From Synechococcus sp. ROS8604 (GTDB lineage: Bacteria > Cyanobacteriota > Cyanobacteriia > PCC-6307 > Cyanobiaceae): a stretch of DNA of 64,000 nt. The position numbers were made by a program, and so were the translations under genes. Below, piece after piece: positions 9,701 through 18,791 of the stretch (within the stretch, counting starts at the first letter, position 1; each line of letters begins with the position of its first letter). The notes beneath the pieces are model-generated. The model searched no databases. It saw only the letters and a program-made list of their open reading frames with translations, and was not told where the DNA came from. The stretch spans positions 496,001 to 560,000 of the forward strand of contig NZ_CP047946.1 in NCBI RefSeq assembly GCF_014279655.1. The letters run 5' to 3'.

Positions 9701-11367
9701 GCAGCGGGAAGCAGCTTGAGATCAAGGTGGCGCAGGGGGCTAAGCCTGGTGAAGGTGGCCAACTGCCTGGACCAAAGGTGGATGAGTACATCGCTGGGCT
9801 GCGCAATAGCAAGCCTGGTGTGGCATTGATTTCGCCTCCGCCCCACCACGACATCTATTCCATTGAGGATCTCGCCCAGCTCATCCATGATCTCCACCAG
9901 GTGCATCCCAAAGCTCCTGTCAGTGTCAAGTTGGTGGCTGAGATTGGGATCGGTACGATTGCCGCCGGTGTGGCGAAGGCCAATGCCGATGTGATCCAGA
10001 TCTCGGGTCACGATGGCGGCACGGGGGCATCCCCGCTGAGCTCGATCAAGCACGCAGGCAGTCCCTGGGAGCTAGGTCTTACAGAAGTGCATCGGTCTTT
10101 GTTGGAGAACGGATTGCGTGATCGCGTCTTGCTCCGTGCCGATGGCGGTCTCAAGACCGGCTGGGATGTGGTCGTCGCTGCTCTGCTCGGAGCAGAAGAG
10201 TATGGATTTGGGTCTGTGGCGATGATTGCCGAGGGCTGCATCATGGCCCGCGTTTGTCACACCAATAACTGCCCCGTGGGGGTGGCCACTCAGAAAGAAG
10301 CGCTACGCAAACGCTTCACCGGTGTGCCCGAGCACGTCGTGAACTTCTTTTGGTACGTGGCGGAAGAGGTTCGTCAGTTGATGAGTGTCTTGGGAGTTGC
10401 TCGTCTTGAGGATCTGATTGGACGCAGCGATCTGCTTCAGCCCCGTTCCGTTGAGCTTGAGAAGACCAAATGCGTGGATCTCTCCAGCTTGTTGGCTCCC
10501 GTGGGAGACGCCAACGACCGCTCCTGGCTCAAGCACAGCCCTGAAGCCCATGGGAATGGTCCGATTCTTGAAGATGATCTCCTCGCTGATGCCGGCTTCA
10601 TGGCTGCTGTCGAGAACCATGGTTCTCTCAGCCGCGAAATCGAGATCGTTAATACCGATCGCAGTGTTGGTGCACGACTCGCCGGAGAAATGGCGCAACG
10701 TCATGGGAATCGTGGCTTTAAAGGCCAGTTGAATCTGAACTTCCGGGGCGCTGCCGGTCAGAGCTTTGCGGCATTCCTTGTCCAAGGCATGACGATGCGC
10801 CTGGAGGGCGAAGCTAACGACTACGTGGGCAAAGGCATGAACAGTGGTCGGATCACGCTTGTTCCGGATGATGGTGTCGCCAACCCTGGCGATCAGGTGA
10901 TTCTTGGTAACACCTGTTTGTACGGAGCCACGGGTGGTGAGCTTTTTGCCCATGGTCGCGCTGGAGAACGCTTTGGCGTTCGCAACAGCGGAGCGCGTGC
11001 CGTGGTGGAAGGAGCCGGGGACCACTGTTGCGAGTACATGACCGGAGGCGTGATTGTGGTTTTAGGCAGCACAGGTCGCAATGTCGGTGCCGGTATGACC
11101 GGTGGTGTGGCGTTCCTGTTGGATGAAGCGGGCGGTGTCCAGGCCCGCGTGAATCCTGAAATTGTTGAGGTGGTCAGCATCACGACTCCCCAGCAGGAGT
11201 CCTTGCTGCAATCACTCCTTGAGGCTCATCTCAACACCACCGTCAGTGAAAAGGCCAAGGCTTTGCTTGCGGATTGGACCAACGCCAAGTCGTCGTTCAA
11301 GTTGTTGGTGCCCCCCAGTGAGCGGGCAGCGATGGGGCTTGAAGCGCGTGAGGTGGTTGCCGCCTAA
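6769..11367 (+). CDS. gltB: Glutamate synthase large subunit, ferredoxin-dependent type
   Basis: It converts glutamine plus 2-oxoglutarate to two glutamates, the GOGAT half of ammonium assimilation. From ATG at 6769 the protein has 1532 aa: an Ntn-type glutaminase whose catalytic Cys27 (DACGVGF) becomes the N-terminus after propeptide removal, a central and an FMN domain with the 3Fe-4S cysteines 1157, 1163 and 1168 (C-x5-C-x4-C), and a C-terminal GXGXG beta-helix. An in-frame start 28 codons upstream would give an unusual N-terminus. No gltD is beside it, and the cyanobacterial setting favours ferredoxin as donor; this is inference. Some genomes call it gltS or glsF. Confidence 0.93.
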   Translation: MTQLTGSDWPYCDSSAPAAIAAEKDACGVGFLAQLQGERSHWVLQQALRGLGCMEHRGGCGGDGDSGDGAGVLCEIPWDYVRAIWPEAVNANGLGMMFLPKDPSRRAEVQRFCDQEAQALGLISVGWREVPVDSAVLGPLARETAPVIEQWLVQSAVDADALESLLLRLRRRVGARVRQEFGAEGARDFYVASLSGRTVVYKGMVRSEVLAQYYADLRDPRFAVSFAVYHRRFSTNTLPRWPLAQPMRLLGHNGEINTLLGNLNWAKASEAGLEDVWAEAAADLIPVVNPDFSDSANLDATLELMVRSGRSITDSLITLVPEAFRNQPDLDSRPDVTAMYEFNAGIQEPWDGPALLVFADGKRVGATLDRNGLRPARWCTTADGFVIMGSETGVVDLSGKTVVEKGRLGPGQMVAVDLERGELLTNWAVKEDAAKRFPYGDWLKQHRRSVSAQPWTQDCQINELDLLRLQTAMGFTAEDLDLVIEDMAGLGKEPTYCMGDDIPLAVLSDKPHLMYDYFKQRFAQVTNPPIDPLREKLVMSLEMHLGQRRPAVKPQAEAAALIHLDTPVLNEAELAALSNQGLAVRSLSTQVVVDACAGGLQSAVDALCLKAEEAVRKGAQVLVLSDRVNADEQPAELMATTVAMPALLAVGAVHHHLLRQKLRLHCSLVSETAQCWSTHHMACLIGYGASAVCPWLTWETTRHWLAHPKTQKRIEQGKLQALDPGKAQDNVRLSLENGLRKILSKIGISLLASYHGAQIFEAIGLGADVIQKAFAGTTSRVAGMTLQELANETLSLHAKAFPELNRSKLEFMGFVQYRTGGEYHLNSPEMSKALHSAVKAGPGYDHFSTYKTLLENRPVTALRDLLEFKLAATPLPLDQVESAESLCTRFCTGGMSLGALSREAHEVLAVAMNRIGGKSNSGEGGEDPIRFQVLDDVDGDGRSSSFPSIGGLRNGDTACSAIKQIASGRFGVTAEYLRSGKQLEIKVAQGAKPGEGGQLPGPKVDEYIAGLRNSKPGVALISPPPHHDIYSIEDLAQLIHDLHQVHPKAPVSVKLVAEIGIGTIAAGVAKANADVIQISGHDGGTGASPLSSIKHAGSPWELGLTEVHRSLLENGLRDRVLLRADGGLKTGWDVVVAALLGAEEYGFGSVAMIAEGCIMARVCHTNNCPVGVATQKEALRKRFTGVPEHVVNFFWYVAEEVRQLMSVLGVARLEDLIGRSDLLQPRSVELEKTKCVDLSSLLAPVGDANDRSWLKHSPEAHGNGPILEDDLLADAGFMAAVENHGSLSREIEIVNTDRSVGARLAGEMAQRHGNRGFKGQLNLNFRGAAGQSFAAFLVQGMTMRLEGEANDYVGKGMNSGRITLVPDDGVANPGDQVILGNTCLYGATGGELFAHGRAGERFGVRNSGARAVVEGAGDHCCEYMTGGVIVVLGSTGRNVGAGMTGGVAFLLDEAGGVQARVNPEIVEVVSITTPQQESLLQSLLEAHLNTTVSEKAKALLADWTNAKSSFKLLVPPSERAAMGLEAREVVAA

Positions 11368-11382
11368 TTCCTCTGCTTCGCT

Positions 11383-11691
11383 ATGCCCTGGTTTATCAAG
11401 CAGGAAACGTTCACCGCAGCGATGACCTCGTTATCGGCGGCGGAGCGTCGCTTTCATTGCCATGACCATCGCCGTTGGGTTCAAGCTCAACGGCTCGCAG
11501 GGTGTGCCATGGCCAGCGGTTTCCTTGTGGATGATCAACACAAGCCAGGTGGGGGTGGTTTATTGGTCTTCGAGGCCGAAAGCTATGAGGCCGCAAAAGC
11601 GTTCATCGCTGCCGATCCGATGATTGCTCGAAACTTGGTGGACTGGACACTGCACGAATGGAAGCCTGTTGAGGGAGCACTTCAGGCTTGA
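11383..11691 (+). CDS. YciI-like protein
   Basis: The 102-aa product starts MPWFIKQETF and shows the YciI-like ferredoxin-like fold pattern: a HRRWVQ helix, ASGFLVDD, then GGLLVFEAESYEAAKAFIAADP and a C-terminal WTLHEWKPV strand. The family includes small dimeric enzymes and domains of mostly unknown reaction. It starts 15 nt after the gltB stop on the same strand, so it is probably cotranscribed; a link to glutamate synthesis is not established. Confidence 0.75.
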   Translation: MPWFIKQETFTAAMTSLSAAERRFHCHDHRRWVQAQRLAGCAMASGFLVDDQHKPGGGGLLVFEAESYEAAKAFIAADPMIARNLVDWTLHEWKPVEGALQA

Positions 11692-11721
11692 TCTCCAGGC
11701 GCAGCAGTTTTTAAGGGGGGA

Positions 11722-12600
11722 TTAGCGCGGGTGCGTGGCCATCAATCGCTGGACCTCACCGGCGTGGTAGCTACTGCGGGTGAGCGGAGTGCTGACCACC
11801 TGTAAAAAACCCAGCTCTTGTTCTCCCTTGAGGCGGTAGCTCTCGAACTGCTCTGGAGTCACAAACCGGTCCACGCTCAGGTGTTTGGGGCCAGGTGACA
11901 AGTATTGGCCGATGGTGACGATGTCGACCCGGTGCTCGCGTAGGTCGCGAAGCACCTCGATCACTTCCGCGTCGCTCTCGCCAAGGCCCACCATCAATCC
12001 CGACTTGCTGTAAGACCGTGGCCAGCCATCGCGAACCCGTTTGAGAAGTTCCAAGGAGCGCTCATAGACCCCCTGCGGACGCGCTTGGCGATACAGCCGG
12101 GGCACCGTCTCAATGTTGTGATTGAGCACATGGGGTGATGCCTCCATCACCGTGGCTAGCGCATCCCAATTGCCACAGAAATCGGGAATCAGCAGCTCAA
12201 TTGTGGTGAGCGGCGAGTGTTGCTTCACCTGCTTGATGCAAGCCACGAACTGCGACGCCCCTCCGTCTTCCAGGTCGTCGCGGTTCACGGACGTGATCAC
12301 CACATGTTTGAGCCCAAGCCGGGAGACCGCCTCCCCGAGCCGTTGCGGTTCGGTTGGGTCGAGTTCTCGGACGCTCTTGTCGAAGTCGATGTCACAGTAG
12401 GGACAGGCGCGGGTGCAGCCGGGCCCCATGATCAGGAACGTCGCGGTCCCTCCGGCAAAGCATTCGCCGATATTTGGGCAGCTTGCCTCCTGGCAAACGG
12501 TGTTCAGTTTCAGGTCCAGCAGCAGGTCGGCTACCTCGCCAATGCGCTCGCGCTGGGGGGCTTTGACGCGCAACCAGTCAGGTTTCTGAATGGACGTCAT
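11722..12600 (-). CDS. lipA: Lipoyl synthase
   Basis: A radical-SAM enzyme that inserts two sulfurs into octanoyl groups on lipoyl domains of the pyruvate dehydrogenase and glycine cleavage complexes. Both cluster motifs are present: the auxiliary [12 protein letters not shown] (C-x4-C-x5-C) and the radical-SAM CTRACPYC (C-x3-C-x2-C). The 292-aa length is normal. The protein also has the C-terminal RSSYHAGE segment that supplies a serine ligand to the auxiliary cluster. Its start is 18 nt from divergent tRNA-Pro, so the two share one very short promoter region. Confidence 0.95.
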   Translation of the reverse strand: MTSIQKPDWLRVKAPQRERIGEVADLLLDLKLNTVCQEASCPNIGECFAGGTATFLIMGPGCTRACPYCDIDFDKSVRELDPTEPQRLGEAVSRLGLKHVVITSVNRDDLEDGGASQFVACIKQVKQHSPLTTIELLIPDFCGNWDALATVMEASPHVLNHNIETVPRLYRQARPQGVYERSLELLKRVRDGWPRSYSKSGLMVGLGESDAEVIEVLRDLREHRVDIVTIGQYLSPGPKHLSVDRFVTPEQFESYRLKGEQELGFLQVVSTPLTRSSYHAGEVQRLMATHPR

Positions 12601-12618
12601 CTTTTAAAGTCGCCTCAT

Positions 12619-12692
12619 CGGGATGTAGCGCAGCTTGGTAGCGCACTTCGTTCGGGACGAAGGGGCCGCAGGTTCGAATCCTGTCATCCCGA
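12619..12692 (+). tRNA. tRNA-Pro (anticodon CGG)
   Basis: A full cloverleaf can be drawn: acceptor CGGGATG/CATCCCG, D stem GCGC/GCGC, anticodon stem CTTCG/CGAAG around TTCGGGA, and T arm GCAGG-TTCGAAT-CCTGT. The anticodon CGG reads CCG. CCA is not encoded. It converges with the cbiG-cobJ gene, whose stop codon lies 16 nt away. Confidence 0.95.
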
Positions 12693-12707
12693 CTCTATGA
12701 GTTGTGC

Positions 12708-14603
12708 TCAACTGAGTTCTGCGCCTGGGTAGCCGCGCGGAGTCACCATTCGGCCCCCTTCCATTCTGCTACTGCTGTTGCCGATGACCAAAACGGTCAG
12801 CATGTCAACGGTGTCTACGGGCAAGTTGTCGAGCCGAGAGAACGACAGGTGTTCCTCTTGTCGACCTAATTGCCTTGCGATCACAACAGGTGTGGCGTCG
12901 GGGCGTTGCGTTAGCAGGATGTCCTTGGCACGTTGCAGCTGCCAATCGCGTCCTTTGGAGCGGGGGTTGTAGAGCGCAACGACGAAATTACCGTTGGCAG
13001 CTGCTTTCAGCCGTCGTTCAATCACCTCCCATGGGGTGAGCCGATCGCTCAGGCTCACAGTGCAGAAGTCATGCATCAGCGGTGCTCCAGCTTTTGCCGC
13101 TGCAAGCTGCAGTGCGGAGATTCCTGGATGCACGGCAAAGAGAGGTCGTGCGTCTTCTGGTAGCTCCATCCAGAGCTCAAGAGCGAGCCCTGCCATTCCA
13201 TAAATCCCGCTGTCGCCAGACGACACCAACGCCACGCGCACACCCTGGCAAGCAAGACTCAGCGCTTGCCGGCAGCGGTCTCTCTCCATGGTGAGTTGCC
13301 CATCCAGCCGGATCTGATCCGAACGGCGCAGCGGTTCAAGTAAGTCGAGGTAGAGCCCGTATCCCACCCAGGCAGGACAGCGCTCCAGGGCACTGCGGGC
13401 TTCAGGAGTGAGAAGGGCTAAATCACCTGGTCCACTACCGATCAGATGGAGTTCGCCCCGTTGCGGTGCATGGGCCTCCATGCTCTCGGCAATCGCCACG
13501 GTGACAGCGCCACGTTCAGCCTCGTTGGCGTGGGTGATCCGTTTGCTCAGTTTGAGTCGTCCGTTGTCTCCAGCACTCAGCAATGCCGCCGCTTCTGCAA
13601 CGGATCCGGTTCCCATTTCTGCAGCAACCACCTTGGATGGGGTTGGCACCGGCACCTCACTCAAGGCTGATGCGGTGTGCAATCGGAAGGGCCAATGGTG
13701 AAGCTGTGCGAGCGCTTGGAGCGCCCGTTCATCGCCCTTGCGATCGATGCTGGTGATGCCTGCGACGGCGCTTTCGGCCAGGCCCGCCTCCTCGAGGGCG
13801 CTGCTTACGGCGCGCTCGACAAGGTTCAAACTCGTCTCTCGTTCGCAGCCAATCCCAAGCCAAAGCAGTGGTGGGTGCCACGTGCAAGCCCCTGCATGGG
13901 CGATGGATGTGCTGATCTCCAGCGTTGGTGTGGCACGCGTTGGTAGGGCACTGCCTGTTTCTGCATCGGGGCCGAGAAGTTGGCTGGCTTGCGCTGCCGA
14001 ACTGCTCTGCCACAGCGTGCTCCCCATTGTTTGGATCAGACGGGTTGTCTCGCCACGCGCCTGGGCCTTCATCAGTTGGCTCCAGTTGGCGCCTGTTCCG
14101 CCACGTTTCCATCCCCAACCATGTCCGAATGCATCGCTTGCAAAACGGCCTGAAACCGCACTGTCTCCGGTTAGAACCGCTTCCCCTCCGAGCGCGGCAG
14201 CGACCTCCCTACTCCATTGTTCGGCGCCAGCTTGGTGGCCGCCAAGCAAAGGAACCACCCTTTGCCCCTTGGCATCGAGCACCAGGACGGCAGGGTCGCT
14301 GTCTTTGTCGGTCAGGAGTGGAGCAATCAAACGGGTGACGGCACCTGTGGCTCCGATCACGATCAACACCCCGCCCTCTTGCCAGTGCTGCTGGAGCAAC
14401 ACCGCAGCTGAGTTCACCAGACACGTTCCATCGAGGTCAGGAATGGCAGCGGCAGCGCCAGGGGTGAGCGCTAGTTGATCCGTGAGGCTGCATTGCTGAA
14501 GTCTTTGCAGCAACGGCCAGGCCCTTGAGGACAGCCCTAGGGCCAATCGCCGGGCAGCGGTCGGGGGAGACGAGTCGTTCAGGACAGGAGTTTCGAAGGT
14601 CAA
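12708..14603 (-). CDS. cbiG-cobJ: Fused cobalt-precorrin-5A hydrolase / precorrin-3B C17-methyltransferase
   Basis: Two cobalamin-pathway enzymes in one 631-aa chain. Residues about 40-375 are CbiG-like, which opens the ring lactone after contraction; its C-terminal domain is clear at 247-375 (WLGIGCERETS, GITSIDRKGDE). Residues about 384-625 are CobJ/CbiH, an SAM-dependent C17 methyltransferase with LHLIGSGPGDLALLTPEA, the VSSGDSGIYGMAGL glycine loop and VALYNPRSKGR. The start appears to be TTG at 14603, overlapping the preceding stop as TTGA, so translation is probably coupled. The fusion joins consecutive steps and is known in cyanobacteria. Confidence 0.88.
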   Translation of the reverse strand: MTFETPVLNDSSPPTAARRLALGLSSRAWPLLQRLQQCSLTDQLALTPGAAAAIPDLDGTCLVNSAAVLLQQHWQEGGVLIVIGATGAVTRLIAPLLTDKDSDPAVLVLDAKGQRVVPLLGGHQAGAEQWSREVAAALGGEAVLTGDSAVSGRFASDAFGHGWGWKRGGTGANWSQLMKAQARGETTRLIQTMGSTLWQSSSAAQASQLLGPDAETGSALPTRATPTLEISTSIAHAGACTWHPPLLWLGIGCERETSLNLVERAVSSALEEAGLAESAVAGITSIDRKGDERALQALAQLHHWPFRLHTASALSEVPVPTPSKVVAAEMGTGSVAEAAALLSAGDNGRLKLSKRITHANEAERGAVTVAIAESMEAHAPQRGELHLIGSGPGDLALLTPEARSALERCPAWVGYGLYLDLLEPLRRSDQIRLDGQLTMERDRCRQALSLACQGVRVALVSSGDSGIYGMAGLALELWMELPEDARPLFAVHPGISALQLAAAKAGAPLMHDFCTVSLSDRLTPWEVIERRLKAAANGNFVVALYNPRSKGRDWQLQRAKDILLTQRPDATPVVIARQLGRQEEHLSFSRLDNLPVDTVDMLTVLVIGNSSSRMEGGRMVTPRGYPGAELS

Positions 14604-16060
14604 CGCTGGGTGCCATCGGCGTTCAATAGCTCCCGGGCTGATCCTCCCAGGGTGCTGGTTGGAGCAATTCGTTCCGGTTCCGGGTTGGCGAGCTTGCTTG
14701 GTTTCTTTGTTGTGTCAGCTCCTTTCTCTGGCATGGCTGTGACGGCCATCTCTTCGTTTGGCAATGACGCTGCTTTCTCTGTGCCTGTGTTCAGAGCCTC
14801 GGGCTTGGCGAGTTCTCCTTCAACAGCCTCGCTATCTACAGCGATTGCATCTTTGCCTTGTTCACCTTCCCCTAAGGCCTTTTCTGCTACTGGCCCGATC
14901 TCCTCCGTTTTGTTATCTCCATCCTTCTCTTCCAAGCCTTTTTCTCCTGAGTCGTTCTCGTCCAAGTCCCTTCCTTCTACGGCCTGTTGGCTCAATGCCT
15001 GTGGCTTCAATCCCTGTGGCTTTGCCGCTCCGTTCTCGCCCCCTTGCGCTTGAGGGATGTTTTCTTCGCTGACAAGTTCTTGCCTTGCGCTTGGGTCTTC
15101 AGGCTTGGTTTCACTCAGCAAACGCGCTAGCTCGCTGTCATTCAGGCTTGATTGCAACCAAATTGGTTTGGGGTTCTGCCGCTTAGGGACCACTCTCAAT
15201 TGGTTGTTGAACATCGGCTCGAGCGATTCACCGATCCCATTCAGCAACTCCATCTGAACAGTGTTGATCCCTTTGCGGTTGTCGATTCCCTGGAGCCAAA
15301 GGGCATCCTGCTGGTCCACGACAAAACTGTCCTCGTTAACCGTGATGCGTAGGCGCCAGCGAGCGTCTCCAGCTCGGAGGTTTTGCAGCGGCGCATTCCA
15401 TACCAACCAATCGAGCAGCAAAGGGCTGTCCCCCCCGAGCTCAGCCGGACTCACTATCGCCAGCCAAGGGGCATCGCGTTTTGGCTGCGTGCCCATCAGC
15501 GGGCGCAGCTGATCTACAGCCCAATGCAAGCTGGCGCCAGGAGTTTTGACGGCTTCTCCCCAGGGATAAGCGGCATAGGCCGTGAACCTGTGGCTCCCTG
15601 GACTAAGGGACGGGAGTTCAAGCGTTATGCGGTTTCCATTCCGTTCACTGATGCGAATGGGTGCTTGTTCATCAATTTGAATCGCGACGTGGGCTCCGAG
15701 ACCGAGTTCTCGGTCGTTCGCGAGGGGCCAATCCTCGATTTTTAATTCCAGGTTGAGGGGACCGCCCTTGAGCTGGCTCCCATCCAAGGGACTGATGAGT
15801 GAAAGCTGGGGATGATGCTTCGCTAAGGCTTGATGGAGCTGCTGAACCGCACCAGGTGGTTCCACTTCTCGAAGACGGCCTGATGGGTTTTGGGTCGGAA
15901 GATTCTTGCCTTGATTAGGAGCGGATTTGGAGTTGGGCTGATTGGCCCAAGGCAACGACGGAATGGCCAGCACGGGTTGTCCCGTTCCAAAGAGGAGGAT
16001 CAGGGCGAAGAGTGCTGCGAACCATCGGATGCTTGCTTGTCGCCGGCCCGATTTATCCAT
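14600..16060 (-). CDS. Secreted or membrane-anchored protein of unknown function
   Basis: I do not recognise a family with confidence. From ATG at 16060 the protein has 486 aa: a basic N-terminus, a hydrophobic stretch FAALFALILLFGTG and AIPSLPWA that look like a signal peptide or anchor, then about 220 residues with beta-strand patterns (LSLISPLDGSQLKGGPLN, ITLELPSLSPGSHRF) like an Ig-type fold. The last 150 residues are an acidic and lysine-rich low-complexity tail. Starts at 16084 and 16099 are also open. It overlaps cbiG-cobJ by 4 nt, yet nothing in it suggests cobalamin work. Confidence 0.6.
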   Translation of the reverse strand: MDKSGRRQASIRWFAALFALILLFGTGQPVLAIPSLPWANQPNSKSAPNQGKNLPTQNPSGRLREVEPPGAVQQLHQALAKHHPQLSLISPLDGSQLKGGPLNLELKIEDWPLANDRELGLGAHVAIQIDEQAPIRISERNGNRITLELPSLSPGSHRFTAYAAYPWGEAVKTPGASLHWAVDQLRPLMGTQPKRDAPWLAIVSPAELGGDSPLLLDWLVWNAPLQNLRAGDARWRLRITVNEDSFVVDQQDALWLQGIDNRKGINTVQMELLNGIGESLEPMFNNQLRVVPKRQNPKPIWLQSSLNDSELARLLSETKPEDPSARQELVSEENIPQAQGGENGAAKPQGLKPQALSQQAVEGRDLDENDSGEKGLEEKDGDNKTEEIGPVAEKALGEGEQGKDAIAVDSEAVEGELAKPEALNTGTEKAASLPNEEMAVTAMPEKGADTTKKPSKLANPEPERIAPTSTLGGSARELLNADGTQR

Positions 16061-16099
16061 GGAGCGGAGAGGATGTGCCGACATTCTGAATGGCCCCAC

Positions 16100-16465
16100 T
16101 TCTCAGGCCCAGGGCGCTGACTGAGTATTAATTAGCGAAAGAAAATAAGCAGGTTGTTGATAGTTTTGTGTCTTGATTGGGTGGTTCTCGCTGACACTAC
16201 CTGCAAACCAGACCCCAGTTGCAGACTGGATCACCGCCGGATTGAACCTTTGTAACTCGATGAGGGTTAAGGCCCTCTCGCGACTCTATGCTCAAATCAG
16301 CGGTCCCCTCTTTGGGGCCCAAAGCACCAGTGATAGACAGGGTTTTCCTGGCTTGAACTGGCGCCCGGCTACAGCTTTCGGGCTATGGCCGGGGCCCCGG
16401 CGAACTGTCCGGTTCTCCGGAGGGGTGGCCCTCCACCTCGATCCCGTCCCTCGAGGAACGACTCG
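16100..16465 (+). promoter_or_regulatory. psaA promoter and long structured leader
   Basis: The first half (about 16120-16200) is AT-rich and likely carries promoters. From 16300 on there are hairpins: CCCC-TCTTT-GGGG near 16305-16318, the perfect 14-nt palindrome GCCGGGGCCCCGGC at 16388-16401, and GGAGGG-GTGG-CCCTCC at 16419-16434. A Shine-Dalgarno-like GAGGAA lies 7 nt before the psaA ATG at 16466. The pattern suits a long 5' UTR with post-transcriptional control. Promoter positions are not resolved. Confidence 0.5.
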
Positions 16466-18769
16466 ATGACCATCAGCCCACCAGAGCGTGGGAGCACCGC
16501 GAAGAGCCAAGTCGAAAAGGTTGACAATCCAGCAACCTTTGAATTGTTCGGCAAGCCCGGACATTTCGACCGAGCTCTCGCGAAAGGCCCCAAGACCACA
16601 ACATGGGTCTGGAACCTCCACGCAAACGCTCACGATTTCGATAGCCACACGAGTGACCTTGAAGAGGTTTCTCGGAAGATCTTTAGTGCTCACTTCGGCC
16701 ATTTGGCCGTGATCTTCATCTGGCTAAGCGGCGCTTTCTTCCACGGAGCGCGCTTTTCCAACTTCTCCGGCTGGCTCGCCGATCCCACCCACGTGAAGCC
16801 AAGTGCTCAGGTGGTGTGGCCCGTGTTTGGCCAGGAGATTCTCAACGGTGATATGGGTGCCGGTTTCCAAGGCATTCAGATCACATCTGGCCTCTTTCAC
16901 GTCTGGCGTGCATGGGGCATCACCAACGAGACCCAGCTGATGTCGCTAGCCATCGGCGCTCTGGTGATGGCCGGTCTCATGCTGAATGCCGGTGTTTTCC
17001 ACTATCACAAGGCAGCTCCCAAGCTCGAGTGGTTCCAGAACGTTGAGTCGATGCTCAACCACCACTTGGCAGGTTTGCTTGGTCTCGGTTCCCTTTCCTG
17101 GACCGGGCACCTTCTGCATGTGTCTCTGCCGACCACCAAGTTGATGGATGCCATCGACGCCGGCCAGCCGCTGGTGCTCAATGGCAAAACCATTGCTTCT
17201 GTCGCAGACATTCCACTGCCACACGAATTCTTTAATCAGGATTTGATCGCGCAGCTCTATCCAGGATTCGGTGCCGGTATTGGCGCCTTCTTCTCTGGTG
17301 ATTGGGCTGCATACAGCGACTTCCTGACCTTTAAAGGTGGAATTAATCCAGTGACTGGAAGCATGTGGATGAGCGATATCGCTCATCACCACCTAGCCAT
17401 CGCGGTGTTGTTCATCGTGGCTGGTCACATGTACCGCACGAACTGGGGCATCGGGCACTCCATCAAGGAGATCCTCGAAGGTCAGAAGGGTGATCCCCTT
17501 CTATTCCCTGCAACCAATGGGCACGACGGACTCTTTGAGTTCATGACGACCTCTTGGCATGCTCAGTTGGGAGTCAATCTGGCCATGCTCGGTTCGCTGA
17601 GTATCATCGTGGCCCAGCACATGTATGCGATGCCCCCGTATCCATACATGGCGATTGACTATCCGACGCAGATCGGACTGTTCACCCACCACATGTGGAT
17701 CGGTGGCTTCCTAATCGTTGGCGCTGCTGCTCACGCAGCCATCGCCATGATCCGCGATTACGACCCTGCCAAGCATGTGGACAACGTGCTCGATCGCGTG
17801 CTCAAAGCTCGCGATGCCCTGATCAGCCACCTGAACTGGGTGTGCATCTGGTTGGGCTTCCATAGCTTTGGCCTCTACATCCACAACGACACCATGCGTG
17901 CTCTGGGCCGTCCCCAGGACATGTTTAGTGATTCAGCGATTCAGCTGAAGCCTGTGTTCGCTCAATGGATTCAGGGTTTGCATGCCGGAGCTGCCGGTAG
18001 CACCGCTCCCAACGCACTTGCTGGCGTGAGTGAGGTGTTCAACGGCTCCACGATTGCCGTTGGTGGCAAGGTTGCTGCAGCAGCGATTCCTCTTGGGACC
18101 GCTGACTTCATGGTGCACCACATCCACGCATTCACGATTCACGTGACTGTGTTGATCCTTCTCAAAGGTGTGCTCTATGCCCGTAGCTCCCGCCTCGTTC
18201 CAGATAAAGCAAACCTTGGCTTCCGCTTCCCTTGCGATGGACCTGGCCGAGGTGGCACCTGTCAGGTGTCTGCTTGGGACCATGTGTTCCTAGGCCTGTT
18301 CTGGATGTACAACTCCCTCTCCATCGTGATTTTCCACTTCAGCTGGAAGATGCAAAGCGATGTTTGGGGAACCGTGAATGCTGATGGCAGTGTCCAACAC
18401 ATCACGAATGGCAATTTCGCCAACAGTGCAATCACTATTAATGGCTGGCTGCGTGACTTCCTGTGGGCCCAGGCCGCGCAGGTGATCAACAGCTACGGCT
18501 CGAACACCAGTGCCTATGGCCTGATGTTCCTTGGTGCTCACTTCGTCTGGGCCTTCAGCTTGATGTTCTTGTTCAGTGGCCGCGGCTACTGGCAGGAATT
18601 GATTGAGTCCATCGTTTGGGCTCACAACAAACTGAAGGTGGCGCCTGCCATCCAGCCCCGTGCACTGTCAATCACCCAGGGCCGTGCCGTGGGTGTCGCT
18701 CATTACCTCTTGGGCGGCATCGCAACCACATGGGCCTTCTTCCACGCCCACATCCTTGTGGTCGGCTGA
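16466..18769 (+). CDS. psaA: Photosystem I P700 apoprotein A1
   Basis: One half of the photosystem I core heterodimer, a thylakoid protein binding P700, antenna chlorophylls and half of the FX cluster. From ATG at 16466 it has 767 aa beginning [14 protein letters not shown], matching family N-termini; the frame is open 27 codons further up but that stretch is GC-palindromic leader. The FX site [12 protein letters not shown] is present with both cysteines, and the eleven-helix His-rich core is intact. psaB follows after 22 nt, so the two are cotranscribed and made in equal amounts. Confidence 0.98.
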   Translation: MTISPPERGSTAKSQVEKVDNPATFELFGKPGHFDRALAKGPKTTTWVWNLHANAHDFDSHTSDLEEVSRKIFSAHFGHLAVIFIWLSGAFFHGARFSNFSGWLADPTHVKPSAQVVWPVFGQEILNGDMGAGFQGIQITSGLFHVWRAWGITNETQLMSLAIGALVMAGLMLNAGVFHYHKAAPKLEWFQNVESMLNHHLAGLLGLGSLSWTGHLLHVSLPTTKLMDAIDAGQPLVLNGKTIASVADIPLPHEFFNQDLIAQLYPGFGAGIGAFFSGDWAAYSDFLTFKGGINPVTGSMWMSDIAHHHLAIAVLFIVAGHMYRTNWGIGHSIKEILEGQKGDPLLFPATNGHDGLFEFMTTSWHAQLGVNLAMLGSLSIIVAQHMYAMPPYPYMAIDYPTQIGLFTHHMWIGGFLIVGAAAHAAIAMIRDYDPAKHVDNVLDRVLKARDALISHLNWVCIWLGFHSFGLYIHNDTMRALGRPQDMFSDSAIQLKPVFAQWIQGLHAGAAGSTAPNALAGVSEVFNGSTIAVGGKVAAAAIPLGTADFMVHHIHAFTIHVTVLILLKGVLYARSSRLVPDKANLGFRFPCDGPGRGGTCQVSAWDHVFLGLFWMYNSLSIVIFHFSWKMQSDVWGTVNADGSVQHITNGNFANSAITINGWLRDFLWAQAAQVINSYGSNTSAYGLMFLGAHFVWAFSLMFLFSGRGYWQELIESIVWAHNKLKVAPAIQPRALSITQGRAVGVAHYLLGGIATTWAFFHAHILVVG

Positions 18770-18791
18770 CCTCACCTGACCTTTCCCTCTA

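Noticed and set aside
16385-16465. A 27-codon in-frame extension of psaA
   Set aside because: It is made of GC palindromes and hairpins; PsaA proteins start MTISPPERG, and a good Shine-Dalgarno precedes the later ATG.
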